This document shows positions 1 to 13,277 of a stretch of DNA of 64,000 bases, in pieces. A program made the position numbers and the translations under genes. The notes under the pieces are model-generated. The model did no database searches, had not been told where the DNA came from, and saw only the letters and a program-made list of their open reading frames with translations. Location: assembly GCA_014529385.2 (NCBI GenBank), contig CM043963.1, positions 2,362,001 to 2,426,000 on the forward strand, read 5' to 3'. Within the stretch, counting starts at the first letter, position 1. The number at the start of each line of letters is the position of its first letter. This DNA is from Adiantum capillus-veneris (Eukaryota > Streptophyta > Polypodiopsida > Polypodiales > Pteridaceae).

Positions 1-403
<403 letters not shown>

Positions 404-424
404 ATGCCCCCCTCAAGCCTGACC
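404..424 (-). other. Polypurine tract of the small LTR element
   Basis: The plus strand reads ATGCCCCCCTC immediately inside the left LTR. Read on the minus strand this is a G-rich purine tract ending at the TG of the LTR, the expected start of second-strand synthesis. Confidence 0.7.
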
Positions 425-1410
425 TAGACAGACCCTCTCATGATACTTCGAGTTTTTCGTATACTTGTCAACCGTGAGGTTTAGGTTCTTTCACAACCAA
501 GGATTTCTGGTGTATCCATAACCTACTACTATGATAGTAAACCCCCCCTTGAACAAATAGGGTGTAGGTCAAAAAATTATCTACCAATAGATGGAGTTTT
601 TGGTTCACTGCCAAACCTTGGGTTTCAGATGTACCCAGTAACCTCATGAGAAGTGCAGCAAAAATGGGCTGAAAACAAATGTGTTTGGGAGGTCTTACCA
701 CTGATGTATTTGTGGCAGTGTCTATAACTTGTACAAATTTTGACATGGCTATAACGGACATTTGATAAGCTAAAAACAAGGCTTTTGACAGAAAATATAT
801 GATTGTTTTTTACAATAGACAAAACCAAAAAACATACTTATGACACTAAATTGGTAAACAAGTGTCAACCTAGCCTTCAAAGAGTTGCCACATTCATCTG
901 TCCTGGCATTGATGCTATAATGCATGCACTGATCAAGTAGGTAGCCAAAAATCTTGGTTGCATCGAGCTTGTTGACTCAACTGTCACACCTAATGTCGGC
1001 ATCACAACCCAAAACTTGCATCTGCATGGTTGAGAATGTTGGAGAACAAGTGTTTTATCTTTGAGCTTTGTGATATGCCACAAAAAAATGCCAACCTTTT
1101 GAGATGTTGTTGCACCACCGAATCCCTAACCGTTGCAGTCTGTGTTTTGAAAAAAACGCATGGGATTACCACTGCAGGGCTTTTTGATATGCTTACAAAA
1201 AATTGCCTCAGTAGGCATTTTGAAACGCAGTGAGAAAAATTGCAAAACTACCAGCACTTGACAGCGTTTGGAAATGCAACCTGCAGCGTTCACGATTTCA
1301 CTGTTTGCTTGGGCGTTTTGAGATGCAGTCCCTGTAGTCCTACCCGTAGTTGCCTTCATCTTGAGATGTGATTTCTTGCCTTGCGAGCACCAAGTGCTCT
1401 TTGCCCACCT

Positions 1411-1424
1411 GGGCTCTAATACCA
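1411..1424 (-). other. tRNA-Met type primer binding site
   Basis: The minus strand reads TGGTATTAGAGCCC next to the 5' LTR. It differs by one base from the common initiator-Met primer site TGGTATCAGAGCCC of plant LTR elements. Confidence 0.8.
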
Positions 1425-1426
1425 AG

Positions 1427-1830
<404 letters not shown>

Positions 1831-1832
1831 AA

Positions 1833-2396
1833 CTGTCCATCATACAAGCCTCGGATTGGGATTCCCTCCAAGTACAAATCCAAGCATTACAAGGGGAGAA
1901 CCTCCTCCTTCAACAACGCTTAGATACAGCTGAAGCACGTCTCACGGACCTCAAACAAAAAAGATTTATCATTGAAGCCAGGATGGAGGCAAAGGCCTTA
2001 AATACCGTTCAATCACAGGTTCAAGAGATCACCGCTAGTCTTCCATTCCAGATCCAAACTCACGTCAACAAGGAGATACATGAGCACAAGCGTCGATATG
2101 CTGCATCCCTCAATCTTCGGATTGGAGGACTGCCTCAAGAGTGGTACACAGAAGGTAATTCCATGCTTCAGTACATCAGCTTTCTAGTTTAATGCCAACA
2201 TTTAAGTGGGATACAGTGCTTGATACATCACAACTTCAATTTGTACCCTCAAATGTCACCAAAAATGGTGGCTCCCATGGAATCATGACATTTAAGTCCA
2301 AAGTAGCCCGTGACACTATGTTGTACCAATCAAAGAATCACAAGGACAGTGAATTTTGGTTTGATGAGAACTTGACTCCTATGCAACTCTTTTGAA
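1833..2396 (+). pseudogene. LINE ORF1-like nucleic-acid-binding protein relic
   Basis: The frame is open from the LTR edge through 2190. It first encodes a heptad-like coiled coil (LLLQQRLDTAEARLTDLKQK) and then ERRY-type basic sequence with NLRIGGLP. A second frame (2192-2395) carries HGIMTFKSKVARDTMLYQSK and FWFDENLTPMQ. The order coiled coil, 'NLRI-GLP' strand and a 'F-s-k..RD.ML..sK' helix resembles the RNA-binding ORF1 protein of L1-type LINEs and related plant proteins. A frameshift near 2190 and a stop at 2394 break it. No reverse transcriptase follows. The 5' end is lost at the LTR insertion. The assignment is by motif shape only. Confidence 0.45.
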
Positions 2397-2657
2397 GACT
2401 TTTGGTCCACCAAGACAATCCCCAATGATACCACATAACTAGTAGTTTTTCTTTTGCTTGTAAAAAAGGAGTTATACATTGCCACTAAGTCCATCTAGGA
2501 GACGGCTAGTGGTAAGACCTCTCCATTCTAGGTCATGGACACCGCCCTCTCTCATGTGAAGGGGAGACACTTTCCACCCTCTCCTTCTAGAGAAGAGAAA
2601 TGGTTTTGTATGCGTTTTTGGTCCCATGGGTCATATATGACCTCAACGGACAATAAT

Positions 2658-4735
<2,078 letters not shown>

Positions 4736-5639
4736 GGTTGACTGTGTTGGTTACCGGGTTGCCATGACGGACGTCTGTAGCATAGCTATCCAGTACTAAC
4801 ATAATGATACTCAAGGAAGCGACTCAGATGGGGCACGGAGACTCTTTGAGATCGTCAATCTCAAGAAGTGAACCTTAACAAAAGAAAACACAACAACTCT
4901 ACAAGCAAACCAACACTCAATGATCGAGGAAATATGCCTATGTCCTTTCTCACAGATCTAGGTCATCACGCAATTTTGGCACTCTAACGGACTCAAAATG
5001 CAATGAAACTTAAGGAGGAGGTCTAGGACACCTAGGAACACTATCCTACCAAGTCTGGTCGCAATCCAACAAGGTACCAAAATCATGATCCATCATGAAA
5101 AAGGTCCTGAAAGCTGCAATAGATTAGTCCACAATGTCGTCCTATGGTCTAGGAACACTTCCATATGGTCAAAACGACTAAACAGTGATTTAAGCACTCA
5201 AATATGAAGATTAGGCTCATAGATGTATAGTCATGAACCTCAACAAAACTGACAATGCTTACACTTAAATGAAAGAGCAAAGAGAGAGGAACACAATACA
5301 AGTTTCAAAACTGAAAACGGATTACACAATCAATAGCTGCGATGATTACAAGTTGGAGCTTTGTAGTCGCTTGAGCGTATGTACAGCAGAGCTCTTTTCT
5401 TCTCTAAAGATAAGCCTCCTTTCACATTAAATTTATCCTAGGGCTTTCTAAATGGAAAGTCGCCAGTTCACCTGGACTTTTACAAATGTCATGACAGCAT
5501 TACAACTCAGGGAACTGACCTGCTACTCTAGAATCAAGATTTACACAGAGTATCACTACACTAGCTTGAAAAACTAATAGAGTATAAATGTGGTGTCCGG
5601 GCTACGTGTTCGGCCAGGTGGGTGCCTGTTTGGTTTGTC

Positions 5640-5662
5640 TCGTAACATTCCCCCATTCCTAA
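5640..5662 (-). other. Polypurine tract and 3' LTR start of the gag-protease element
   Basis: The minus strand reads AGGAATGGGGGAA followed at 5647 by TGTTACGAGACAAACC, the usual layout of polypurine tract plus TG-starting LTR. A TATA-like TTTATACTC lies about 55-65 bp into the LTR on the same strand. The LTR continues left for an unknown distance, possibly to about 4.75 kb. Confidence 0.6.
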
Positions 5663-5714
5663 ATCGTGTCATCCCTTGACACGACCTTGTGCAGTCTTGT
5701 CATAGGGTTGTCTT

Positions 5715-6045
5715 TAGCTTTGTCTTCAAGGTTGGTCTTTAGCTTGGGAAGTGCTTTGTCGTTGATGACGCTCCTCCCTTCCTAGAGTGATTTATAGATG
5801 TCGTGAAGAGTTATTTTGATGTTTCTGTCTTTGTCATTGACACTCAATACTTCACTAGCTTTAGCACTATGGAACTGCTTATGTTTTGTTGTTGAAAGAT
5901 TTTTTGCTGAAGTTATCATTGTTTTTCCATTGTCTTTGTGTAACATTCTTTGTCTTTCCATTGATCGTTGAAACTTTGTCTTCAAGGTTGGTCTTTAGAT
6001 TTAAGAGATCTTTGGCGTTGAAGACGCTACATTCCCCCCTTCCTT
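5715..6045. repeat. Tandem duplication in the 3' untranslated part of the element
   Basis: GTCTTCAAGGTTGGTCTTTAG occurs near 5725 and again near 5970, each followed by similar GACGCT...CTTCCT..GTGATT sequence. The period is about 245 bp. The copies are diverged and no reading frame is kept. Confidence 0.55.
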
Positions 6046-7146
6046 GAGTGATTCATATCCTCCATGTTATTGATACATGACTTGATCTTTGATTATCGAG
6101 ACAACTTTTCTTCTCATTGTGCAGTCTTTTCTTTGTTGCTACCCTTGGCCACCATGAAGAGGGATATTCATATTTTTGAGTTTATAGAACCAATCCTCTT
6201 TGTGGCGTGAAGGGCATTCTCTCCATGTCCACTACAATTTGAGTTGTCTCCAATAGGTCACCAATGTTGAAGCATTGTGTGAGCTACTTTTGGTTATTGT
6301 TGATGACTCTCTTGAGGAATTCATCATTGCTCGTCATTGTAGGCCATTCTTTGACTTGCCATTTTTTTATGAAGCTTTATTGTCGACCTTGGAGATAAAA
6401 GATTCTCTTGATAAGCATATGGAGACCTGTAGTTTTTGCTCCAAGTCATTGTCGATTGATTTAGGTAGCCATTTCCTTATTGTTGATGTAGAAGGAATAT
6501 ATACAAGAAGTCGATGATAAGGGTTTCTAGATTAGGGTCTAAAACCTGGATGACCAAAGGGAAAAAACCCGGTGGGAAAAGAGTGCCTTTGATATACGCT
6601 CTTATTGGAGTTGAACATTTGGACTTGAATGAGTACCTGTCATGCAAGGTGAGTGCTTGGGAGAAACAAAGGAAGAGTGCCTATTGCAAGTGCCAATTAT
6701 GGGACAATCTATATGCATATGAGAAATTGGTCAAACAAACGTATGTAGTGCAAAAGAGGGATTTGATGGGTGCTTCAAGGAACAAATGTAGCACATGTGA
6801 CATCAAAGGACGTCTCAATAGCTTCCACGTTTCGAAGAAGGGTTTTTGATGTAGAAGCTTGTCCACTCATACCTCACTGTGTTGAGTGTGTGATTGTCTT
6901 TTGGACTTCCTCCTTCACTTAGCACTATACTACAACGACTTTGACTCTTATGCTCACTTATACCAGCATGAGCAACACAATGTAATTATGCTCAACTCTT
7001 CCATCTTGAGTAGTACCTAGAATAACTAAGACGCTTAGACCATGGAGAATATTACATGAAGGTTTGGGAATAACGCCTTGCTCATTTAGTGGCTTAGCTA
7101 CCCGGCTCTGACTTTTATGTCATGTATTTTTAATGGCGACTTGGAC

Positions 7147-8341
7147 TTACCTGTTCAAGGCCAAAAACCCAATTCCATAAGTTCTAAAAATTAAGGCCTC
7201 TTCCATTGTTTTGGTCTCTGGATGCCACCATTTTGTTGAGTAGGTTGGAAAATTTCGGCTCCTCTTGACTTGCTTGCCGAGTGACTGACGTAGCCTTTTC
7301 TTTATCTCGCATGAGAAGCGATTGAATCTGTGTGTGGGTTCTTTGTGTTTGAGTTTCCACAAGCGATTTTGGAACCCATCTTGTTTTTGGTCCTTATGTG
7401 ACTGTCTTTTGCATTTGCTTGTTTTTCTCGATGACTTGATGGACACTAGGCTTTGATATCCATAGCTGATTGTTTTCGTTGTAGAAGCCCTGATTCTGTA
7501 GTTGATGACAAGGTATCCATCTGTAGATTGGAGAAGCCTTGGAGCTTAACTGGAATCATCCGCTGCTTCACTTGTTTGTGTTGGGTAGCTTCGTTGAAGT
7601 CTGACTTTGGAACCCATAATTTTTGTGTTGCCCACTTGGAAGGTATTTTCTTTTGCCTTTTGTTCTTGTTCTTTCGCTTGTGTAAGTTGTTTATATTCCG
7701 TTGATAGCTTAAATCTCTCCTTATAGAACTTATTTCTTGAGGTGAAGTACATCCAGGCCGTTACTTTAGGCTTTTTGGCCCAAACATTAGCATTTCCTTG
7801 GAAGTAGCCTTGATCAGTGATCGAGTCATTTGATGCTACCCACCCAGTCACTTTTGTTGTTCAGGCTGAACTTGTGCTTCATGTATCCAAACTGGATCTT
7901 TGACTTGGATGTGCTCTTTGGATACTACCACTTGGTTGATTTTCTTTGGATGCTTTTTTGTGATGGAAACTTTGGTTGATAGACTTTTTGCTTTGGTCTC
8001 CATTGCATTGTCGATGGTTTGGCTCTTGAAGTAGAGGCTTCACTGGAATTTTGATGGAATCTCGTTGAGGGTAAAGTCGTCTTGCAAGGTTGATATACTT
8101 CAGTGTTTACCTTTGCTCTACCATTTTGCGTGATGATTGGTTGCTCCTTTTTTGCATTGACTTGAGGTTCTTTTCGGGTTTTTGATGGTGTTGTTGCTAA
8201 ATATTTTCCTTGTGGTTGAAAGAAGATGTTCCTCCAGCTTTCTGTCAGAATTAGACTCTCATTGAGATGATGGGATTCAATTATGTTGAAAGTATCCTTA
8301 TACTCCCCGGTACTCAACCTGAGTACGGTCGGCAATCCCAA
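7147..8341 (-). pseudogene. Trp-rich basic tail of the gag-protease element
   Basis: Three broken frames (8341-7925, 7851-7546, 7446-7147, read on the minus strand) share a basic, Gln/Lys-rich composition. Widely spaced tryptophans lie in phrases such as MQWRPKQKVYQPK, PVWIHEAQVQ, NVWAKKPKVTAWMYF and KWWHPETKTMEE. Stops and frameshifts separate them. It may be a repetitive nucleic-acid-binding tail. The W-x-P-K phrases recall the WIPKK/WVPK phrases in the gag-only element around 50-52 kb. No polymerase motif is present and the function is unknown. Confidence 0.4.
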
Positions 8342-8575
8342 AGCTAGGAATCGGCATTTTTAAACTTGTGTTCATTGTCTCTTCTAGCTCTTTGATTGGC
8401 GGCTTTTCCATCATGATCCATGTTCCTTAAGTCATTAGATTCTTTGTTACTTCTGGATCTATCACAGCTAAACATGTGATTTTGAGTCTTGTTTCTCAAC
8501 ATGCTGAATTTGATCGTCATAGGAGACAGTCAATCTTCTTCCTTGTCTCTGTTCTTCTTTTGATTTTGCATTTGC

Positions 8576-9286
8576 TTAACCTTTGATGTTGAACTTGGAA
8601 ACTTTTCTCCTTCTTCTGCTTTCATTTGCACTTTTTTTTGGAATCGGCTTCTTTGAAATAGCTTTTGTCAATGCTTGATGTATGTCAATGATGACATATT
8701 CTTGTGGTTGCTCTGCATCCTTTGTTTGCACTTTGGCTTTGTGCTCCAAGACATAGCCATTTGTCTCACTATTTTTGTTTTCACACTCACAAACTTCATT
8801 AGCTTCCTTCAACACCTTTATTGTAAATAAGGGAGTTATTTCAAAGCCATCTTCATCGCAAAATTTGGTGTTGGTTGCCTCCTTTACACAAACATCAAGG
8901 GTCGCCATTATTTGATCCCATCCAAAGGGTTCAAATAACTCCTCTGGGAATGGTTCCTTAATATAAGCTTCATCTTTTACCGAATGCTCTAGGATGCAAT
9001 CTTCCTTTCTAAGACTCCCGCATTCTGATGCTTCACACCTCCAAATATGTGCTTTGCTTTGCAACCAAGCAGGTACGTCATTTTCCTCTTCACTTGTGGA
9101 GTATAGTTCTTCCCGCGACGTTTGCTCTACGTCTCTATAACTATGATCTTTGACACTAATCTTTGTAGTGACCTCTTTGTGTCTCAAGTAGATATAGTCA
9201 TAGACCCAGTCTTGTATCATTTTGAGCTGGCACATGAATGGTCCGTCCAATATGATATCAAAGTTGCTGCTCTTCTCAAAATTCAT
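8576..9286 (-). pseudogene. Protease C-terminal part plus acidic region
   Basis: The 236-residue frame begins with NFDIILDGPFMCQLK. This is the position of the second conserved strand of retroviral-type proteases (normally ILGRPF/W). The rest is acidic and Lys-rich (SEEENDVPAWLQSK, EPFPEELFEPFGWDQI), ending in a basic KKPIPKKSANESRRRRK patch. It continues the protease of 9276-9668 in a shifted frame. In complete Ty3/gypsy elements the reverse transcriptase would begin about here; no YRxxN, LPFGL or xxDD motif is seen. Confidence 0.5.
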
Positions 9287-9668
9287 TATGGAAAATGTGT
9301 GCTCGTACTCTATGCCACATGAGGATACAATGGTTTGTTATAATATTCCAATTGGTTTCTCTACGTATCCATATGCTAATTGCAGTTTGACTCGTTTTTC
9401 TTAGAGCAGGATTTTCCCATTTTACCCACATTTCTTTGGTTGCAATGGCAATTCTTGTCCCACTATCTAATATAGCAACCGTCTCTACTCCTTTGTACTC
9501 AAGTGGTAAGGTGGTGTTTCCTTCTTCTCCTTCACGGTAGTCACCCACCTTATTTACTGGTACTGGCTTTATTTGTGGTTTCTTATGCAATATTTTATCC
9601 ATGTTTTTGTCTACAAGTTGGTCATGTAAAAGGATTTCATTTCCAGGTGTTTGCCCATTTGGCCCCAT
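9276..9668 (-). pseudogene. Retropepsin-type aspartic protease (N-terminal half)
   Basis: Retroviral-type proteases cut the Gag polyprotein during particle maturation. Around residue 68 the frame has VAILDSGTRIAIATKEMW: a D-S-G catalytic triad with hydrophobic residues before it and a helix after it, as in the pepsin-like retroelement family. The matching flap and ILG strand lie in the adjoining frame (8576-9286), so a frameshift near 9280 separates the two halves. The upstream part is a Lys/Pro-rich linker. Confidence 0.6.
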
Positions 9669-9957
9669 AGATGCGGTCTAGTTTTTAGTAGCCCTGAGAG
9701 ATAAAGTGTGCATTGTATAAAAGAAGACATCAATTCATGCAAGCTTTTGGTATCCAACATTTATGGTGTGGCTTTCCACTGAGAAGGTACCATTTTAACC
9801 TCCGATTTTGTTTTGAGTTCTCCTATAAAAGATGGGAAAGTTTGTAGAGAGCATGGTTTACTCTCTTCAGATGGACAGACCCGGTATCCCCATACAGAGA
9901 TCGTATATCCCCTGGGAAAATTTTGTGATCCATGTTTATTTCAGGAATAGGTGTTGA

Positions 9958-10239
9958 CTATAAGATAGCACTACCATCTTTTTGGTTTCTACTCAATTCC
10001 CATAAGAATTGTGGCCATGGTTCTTCTACCTTCGGAATAGGCCCATCTGTGATATTGGCTACTTCCCTTGAATATAAAGGTGCCTCAACTCCTAGATCTT
10101 CTTGGTCTCTATTCAAAATACCATGGCTTTCCATTTCCTGGATTTTTTTGTGGATTAGCACCTTCATTTGTGGAGCATCTGGAACATGTTGTTCCATAAG
10201 AGCTTGGGCCGCCTGGATGAGCTCCTTGCACATTTGCAA
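9958..10239 (-). pseudogene. Gag-protease linker fragment
   Basis: The 93-residue frame is helical at its start (QMCKELIQAAQALMEQ) and then acidic and Pro-rich with EPWPQFLWELSRNQK. It sits between zinc knuckles and protease on the same strand, so it most likely belongs to the Gag polyprotein. I know no domain for it. Confidence 0.35.
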
Positions 10240-10322
10240 CCTCTCTTTTTCATACCCGGATGAGGATATGTCATTTGTTTATCCTCTTGGGTTTAATTGG
10301 GTTTTAGCCTAGCTTCATAGGC

Positions 10323-10790
10323 CTTCAAAATTGCATCTAAATGTTCAAAGACCATGTAGACCAAGACTGAACCTCCCAAATTAGTCTTTGACTCTTTAGG
10401 TCCCTTTACATTTTTATTGCTTTCTTGCTCATCTAAGCTACTCTTTTTGTTAGATTTAGTTTACTTTCCAAAGCAACTTTCTCTTTTAGCCTTTTTTCTT
10501 TCATTTTGTCTCATTTGGATCTCCATGATTTTCTTGCAGCTCTCACCGAGATGCTCACACTTCAAAATTGCATCTAAATGTTCAAAGACCATGTCGACCA
10601 AGACTGAACCTCCCGAGTTAGTCTTTGACTCTTTAGGTCCCTTTGCATTTTTATTGCTTTCTTACTCATCTAAGCTACTCTTTTTGTTTGATTTAGTTTA
10701 CTTTCCAAAGCAACTTTCTCTTTTAGCCTTTTTTCTTTCATTTGGATCTCCATGATTTTCTTGCAGCTCTCACCGAGATGCTCACAATTT
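10323..10790. repeat. Tandem duplication (period ~238 bp) in the gag linker
   Basis: The block starting CTTCAAAATTGCATC at 10322 recurs at 10560 with very few differences. On the minus strand it encodes a Lys/Glu-rich coiled-coil segment (KEKRLKEKVALESKLNQTK). The duplication lies in the coding strand but stops are present in both copies. Confidence 0.85.
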
Positions 10791-10857
10791 CTATTTGAGG
10801 TGACAATTTGGGTTCCTCCTCAACGATTTCTTTTTTGGCAGCTTCTTGAGCTTGAGC

Positions 10858-11361
10858 TCAAGTCATCACGTTTAAAGGAATGGCAGGTTCTACCTCGGAT
10901 CCGCTTAAGGAAGGCATCACGCCTACAACATTCATTGTTGCTTTTCCTTTGTTGTCTGGATTCTTAGCATAGTGTTGGCGTAGATGGTCTCTTCCACAAC
11001 GTTTATACAATAAAAATAATTCTATTTGTGGACCCTTGTTTGGACAACTTTGTGCCCAATTATCACCTCCACACTCATAGCATGGACCTTCTTGTATCAC
11101 AGCTGGTGATCCAGCTAATGGTTTTTCTTGCCTTGTGATCAGGATGTTCTTTGAACCATACTCTTGATTGGCTATGAACATGAGTGCATTTGTATCCATG
11201 AAGTACTGGTTTCTTGTAGGTTGTGCCACATGTGTTGGCCGAGTTTAGTTGACTACTAATCTACCATCATTGAGAAGATGCGGTTGTTTCCCTAGCATAC
11301 GTTGTGGTTTTGGTTGAGTGCTACACCATGGAGTGGGATGATCCCCTCCACAAGTATTACA
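10858..11361 (-). pseudogene. Gag zinc-knuckle region (three knuckles, two damaged)
   Basis: Zinc knuckles of Gag bind the genomic RNA. Three can be read in order on the minus strand with CX2CX3HX4C spacing. The first (11361-11323), CNTCGGDHPTPWC, is intact. The second, CYECGGDNWAQSC, has Asn for the zinc-binding His. The third, YKRCGRDHLRQHY, has both outer Cys replaced by Tyr, a G-to-A type change. A stop at about 11248 lies between the first and the second. Triplicate knuckles with a shared GGD/GRD core suggest an internal duplication. Confidence 0.7.
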
Positions 11362-11499
11362 TCTCCTCAATTGAGACTGTCACACATTTAGGTTTTGTTT
11401 GTATCCTTGGTTTATTGTTCTAATCACCCCCTCGACCACTTGATCAATGATTGGTTCCCAAGGAGTTTGAACATCTTTCTTTGTTGTTGCTTCTCTCTT

Positions 11500-11924
11500 T
11501 TAAGATGAGTCACCACTAGTCGCATTGTCTCTATCTTTAGTAACCTCTCCATAGGCCTTGCAATTGTCAACTAGATAAAGAGCTTCTCTAGTGACTTGCT
11601 CAAACGTCGTGCATCCTTTCAAATGTAGGTCCTTTTTTAGAGTTTCATTCCTCAAGCCCTCTACGGAGAGAATTGGTAATCTCTGATTCCCCTTTTCAAG
11701 AAATCTTTTGTGAATTCTTGTAAGAATTGTGCTATGTTGGAGAAATCATCTCTATTTAGTGGTTGGAACCAACTCAAGGCTGTTCCTTCCAATGTCAACC
11801 CAAATCCCTCATACTGAGTATGGAAATTTGCAATTTGTTCAACCTTCAACACTTGTTTGAAGAGTGAGACATGAGCATATGGATCCCCTGAACCATTGTA
11901 TTTTGTTTTGACACATTGAGCCAC
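11500..11924 (-). pseudogene. Gag core (capsid-like) domain
   Basis: The frame 11924-11661 carries KYNGSGDPYAHVSLFKQ and GFGLTLEGTALSWFQPL, the usual 'Y.G..DP..H...F......A..W' pattern of the plant retrotransposon gag domain. After a frameshift near 11670 it continues with LRNETLKKDLHLKGCTTFEQ and EALYLVDNCKAYGE. The last part matches KDLHMIRSLTLNELIKEALY and VVDNCGEYKE in the plus-strand element at 47.5 kb, so the two Gags share ancestry. Confidence 0.8.
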
Positions 11925-11984
11925 TTGATATGGTCTTAATCATTGTGGTTCAGTACTAATCTAACCAATTCATGGTCTCTTGGA

Positions 11985-12442
11985 AAGATTTCTATCGTCC
12001 TCTCCTCTGGTGTTAGAGAAAATCCCGGTGGAATCCTCTCAGATATGTGCTCTGGCATTGTTATTCGCTAAAAGTAAGTAGAGATTGGAGTACCCTTGTA
12101 GGTATAACTTTGTAGTTCAATTAAATCGACAAGTTTGTACTCACTTCCATACTTGTCTACCATCAAACCTTGAACTTCATGAGCATCTGTATATGTGAAT
12201 GCATAGAGATTATTATGGGTGGTCAACTCTCTGCCATAGGGTTCCACACTCTGATAGAAGGTATATGGCTCCTTGTTTGTGAATATGTATAAGCCATCAT
12301 GAGCATAATCCGCAAGAACTTGCATGGATTCATTGGTTCTAATGAATCTCACATTCGGTTTGTTGATCAGAGGACGCCTCTCCTCTATGTATTCTCCCAG
12401 TCCCACTATTGAAGGCATTGCAGTGTTTCTTGCGTTTTTCAT
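11985..12442 (-). pseudogene. Gag N-terminal module, unrecognised family
   Basis: This is the first open frame downstream of the leader and is 124 residues long, with a stop at 12068. It reads on in the same frame past the stop (ERIPPGFSLTPEER). Hallmarks are KPNVRFIRTNES, DGLYIFTNKEPY, SVEPYGRELTTHNNLYAFTY and VDKYGSEYKLVDL. The plus-strand element at 46524 has HPNLQVIETN, QGLYRYVDG, SEPYPEEVTDYNLLYVYTY, VDKYG and EYRVVE in the same order, followed by REPPGF. This is clear homology. I do not recognise the fold from any named family. Confidence 0.65.
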
Positions 12443-12907
12443 GTTTCTGAGTGAACTTGAACCCTAGTGGTGGATGATTTGTCATGATTAAATGTCACTC
12501 AAATCTCTCAAGATAGTCTTTGACAAGCCCACTTTGGCTTAGTGCAACTTATCCCTTTTTGCCTCTGGTCAGAGGTCTCTTAGAAGTCAAGAATTTGTGA
12601 CTCTTTTGGTCTTTGGAAACTAGTTTTGGGTACCCTAAAAGTTTGGATTCAGGAAACCTGGAAAAATCCAGCTCTAGGTGTGTCATATTGCCCGCAATCT
12701 TTCTTCTTGGCTTTACCTCACTCAATTTGCAGTTGTGTATCAAAAGTTAGATCAATTTTGGTAAATTGCACTTGAACCATCACTCAAAATACTTTGACTT
12801 ACGGTATATGGGTCTCTAGAAGCTATTTTTTCTCAAAGTTGAGATTTGGGATGTTCTCAAGTATGTCTACAAGATCATCAAGTCAGATGCCCTCACTATG
12901 CTGCAGT

Positions 12908-12927
12908 ACATGGATCGCGATCCATGT
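12908..12927. repeat. Perfect 20-bp palindrome, copy 1
   Basis: It reads ACATGGATCGCGATCCATGT, identical on both strands, about 470 bp upstream of the gag start on the minus strand. Confidence 0.97.
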
Positions 12928-13029
12928 TCCTCTGTCTATTTTTTTCAAATTTTCTCAAATTTTGATTGTGTGTAGACAAGGTGATATGCAGGCTCTGTAC
13001 CAATTTTCATTAAATTCTGAGGTTGAGGT

Positions 13030-13049
13030 ACATGGATCGCGATCCATGT
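13030..13049. repeat. Perfect 20-bp palindrome, copy 2
   Basis: It is identical to copy 1 and 122 bp from it. Here the flanks also pair imperfectly (GGTTGA on the left, TCAACC on the right), so the inverted repeat extends beyond the core. Confidence 0.97.
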
Positions 13050-13188
13050 TCAACCACATCTTACCTCAATCGAATGTGCCAAAGGTGCCCAATCGCCCAT
13101 CACTTGTACACACCTTATTCTTTACTAAATAGAAGAATAAGGGGATCCCTCTCACATTATTTTGTGAGCAACTCCAGCCACATCATGT

Positions 13189-13190
<2 letters not shown>

Positions 13191-13276
<86 letters not shown>
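13191..13276. repeat. (CT)n(GT)n compound microsatellite
   Basis: CT runs from 13191 to 13245 and GT from there to 13276. A smaller (CA)n(GA)n follows at about 13453-13489. Confidence 0.97.

Positions 13277-13277
<1 letters not shown>

Larger units (their letters stand above)
4750..13060 (-). mobile_element. Gag-protease-only LTR retrotransposon, minus strand (TR-GAG-like)
   Basis: Read on the minus strand the order is: leader with palindromes (13049-12908), Gag N-terminal module (12442), Gag core, three zinc knuckles, Lys/Glu-rich duplicated linker, aspartic protease, Trp-rich tail, polypurine tract (5660-5648), LTR start (5647). I found no reverse transcriptase, RNase H or integrase motif in the ~3 kb between protease and polypurine tract, so it would rely on polymerase from another element. 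Plant elements with LTRs and only a GAG region are known as TR-GAG. The 5' LTR is not found: the leader runs into simple repeats at 13191, so that end is probably truncated. The left limit of the 3' LTR is also uncertain. Confidence 0.7.
12443..13060 (-). other. Leader of the gag-protease element
   Basis: It is non-coding and AT-rich and holds two copies of a 20-bp perfect palindrome (12908-12927 and 13030-13049). A degenerate primer-site-like string (complement TTGGTACAGAGCC) lies at about 12993-13006, between the two palindromes. No LTR lies beside it, so I do not call it a functional primer site. Confidence 0.5.

Noticed and set aside
5400-5647. Exact left boundary of the 3' LTR of the gag-protease element
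   Set aside because: No second LTR is available for comparison, so no boundary can be fixed by eye.
6514-6849. Plus-strand 111-residue frame
   Set aside because: It lies antisense within the minus-strand gag-protease element and shows no domain; kept out as a likely chance frame.
9932-10312. Plus-strand 126-residue hydrophobic frame
   Set aside because: It is antisense to the Gag linker of the minus-strand element and shows no supporting feature.
12992-13006. Primer binding site TTGGTACAGAGCC for the gag-protease element
   Set aside because: It lies between the two palindromes, has two changes, and no LTR begins beside it.
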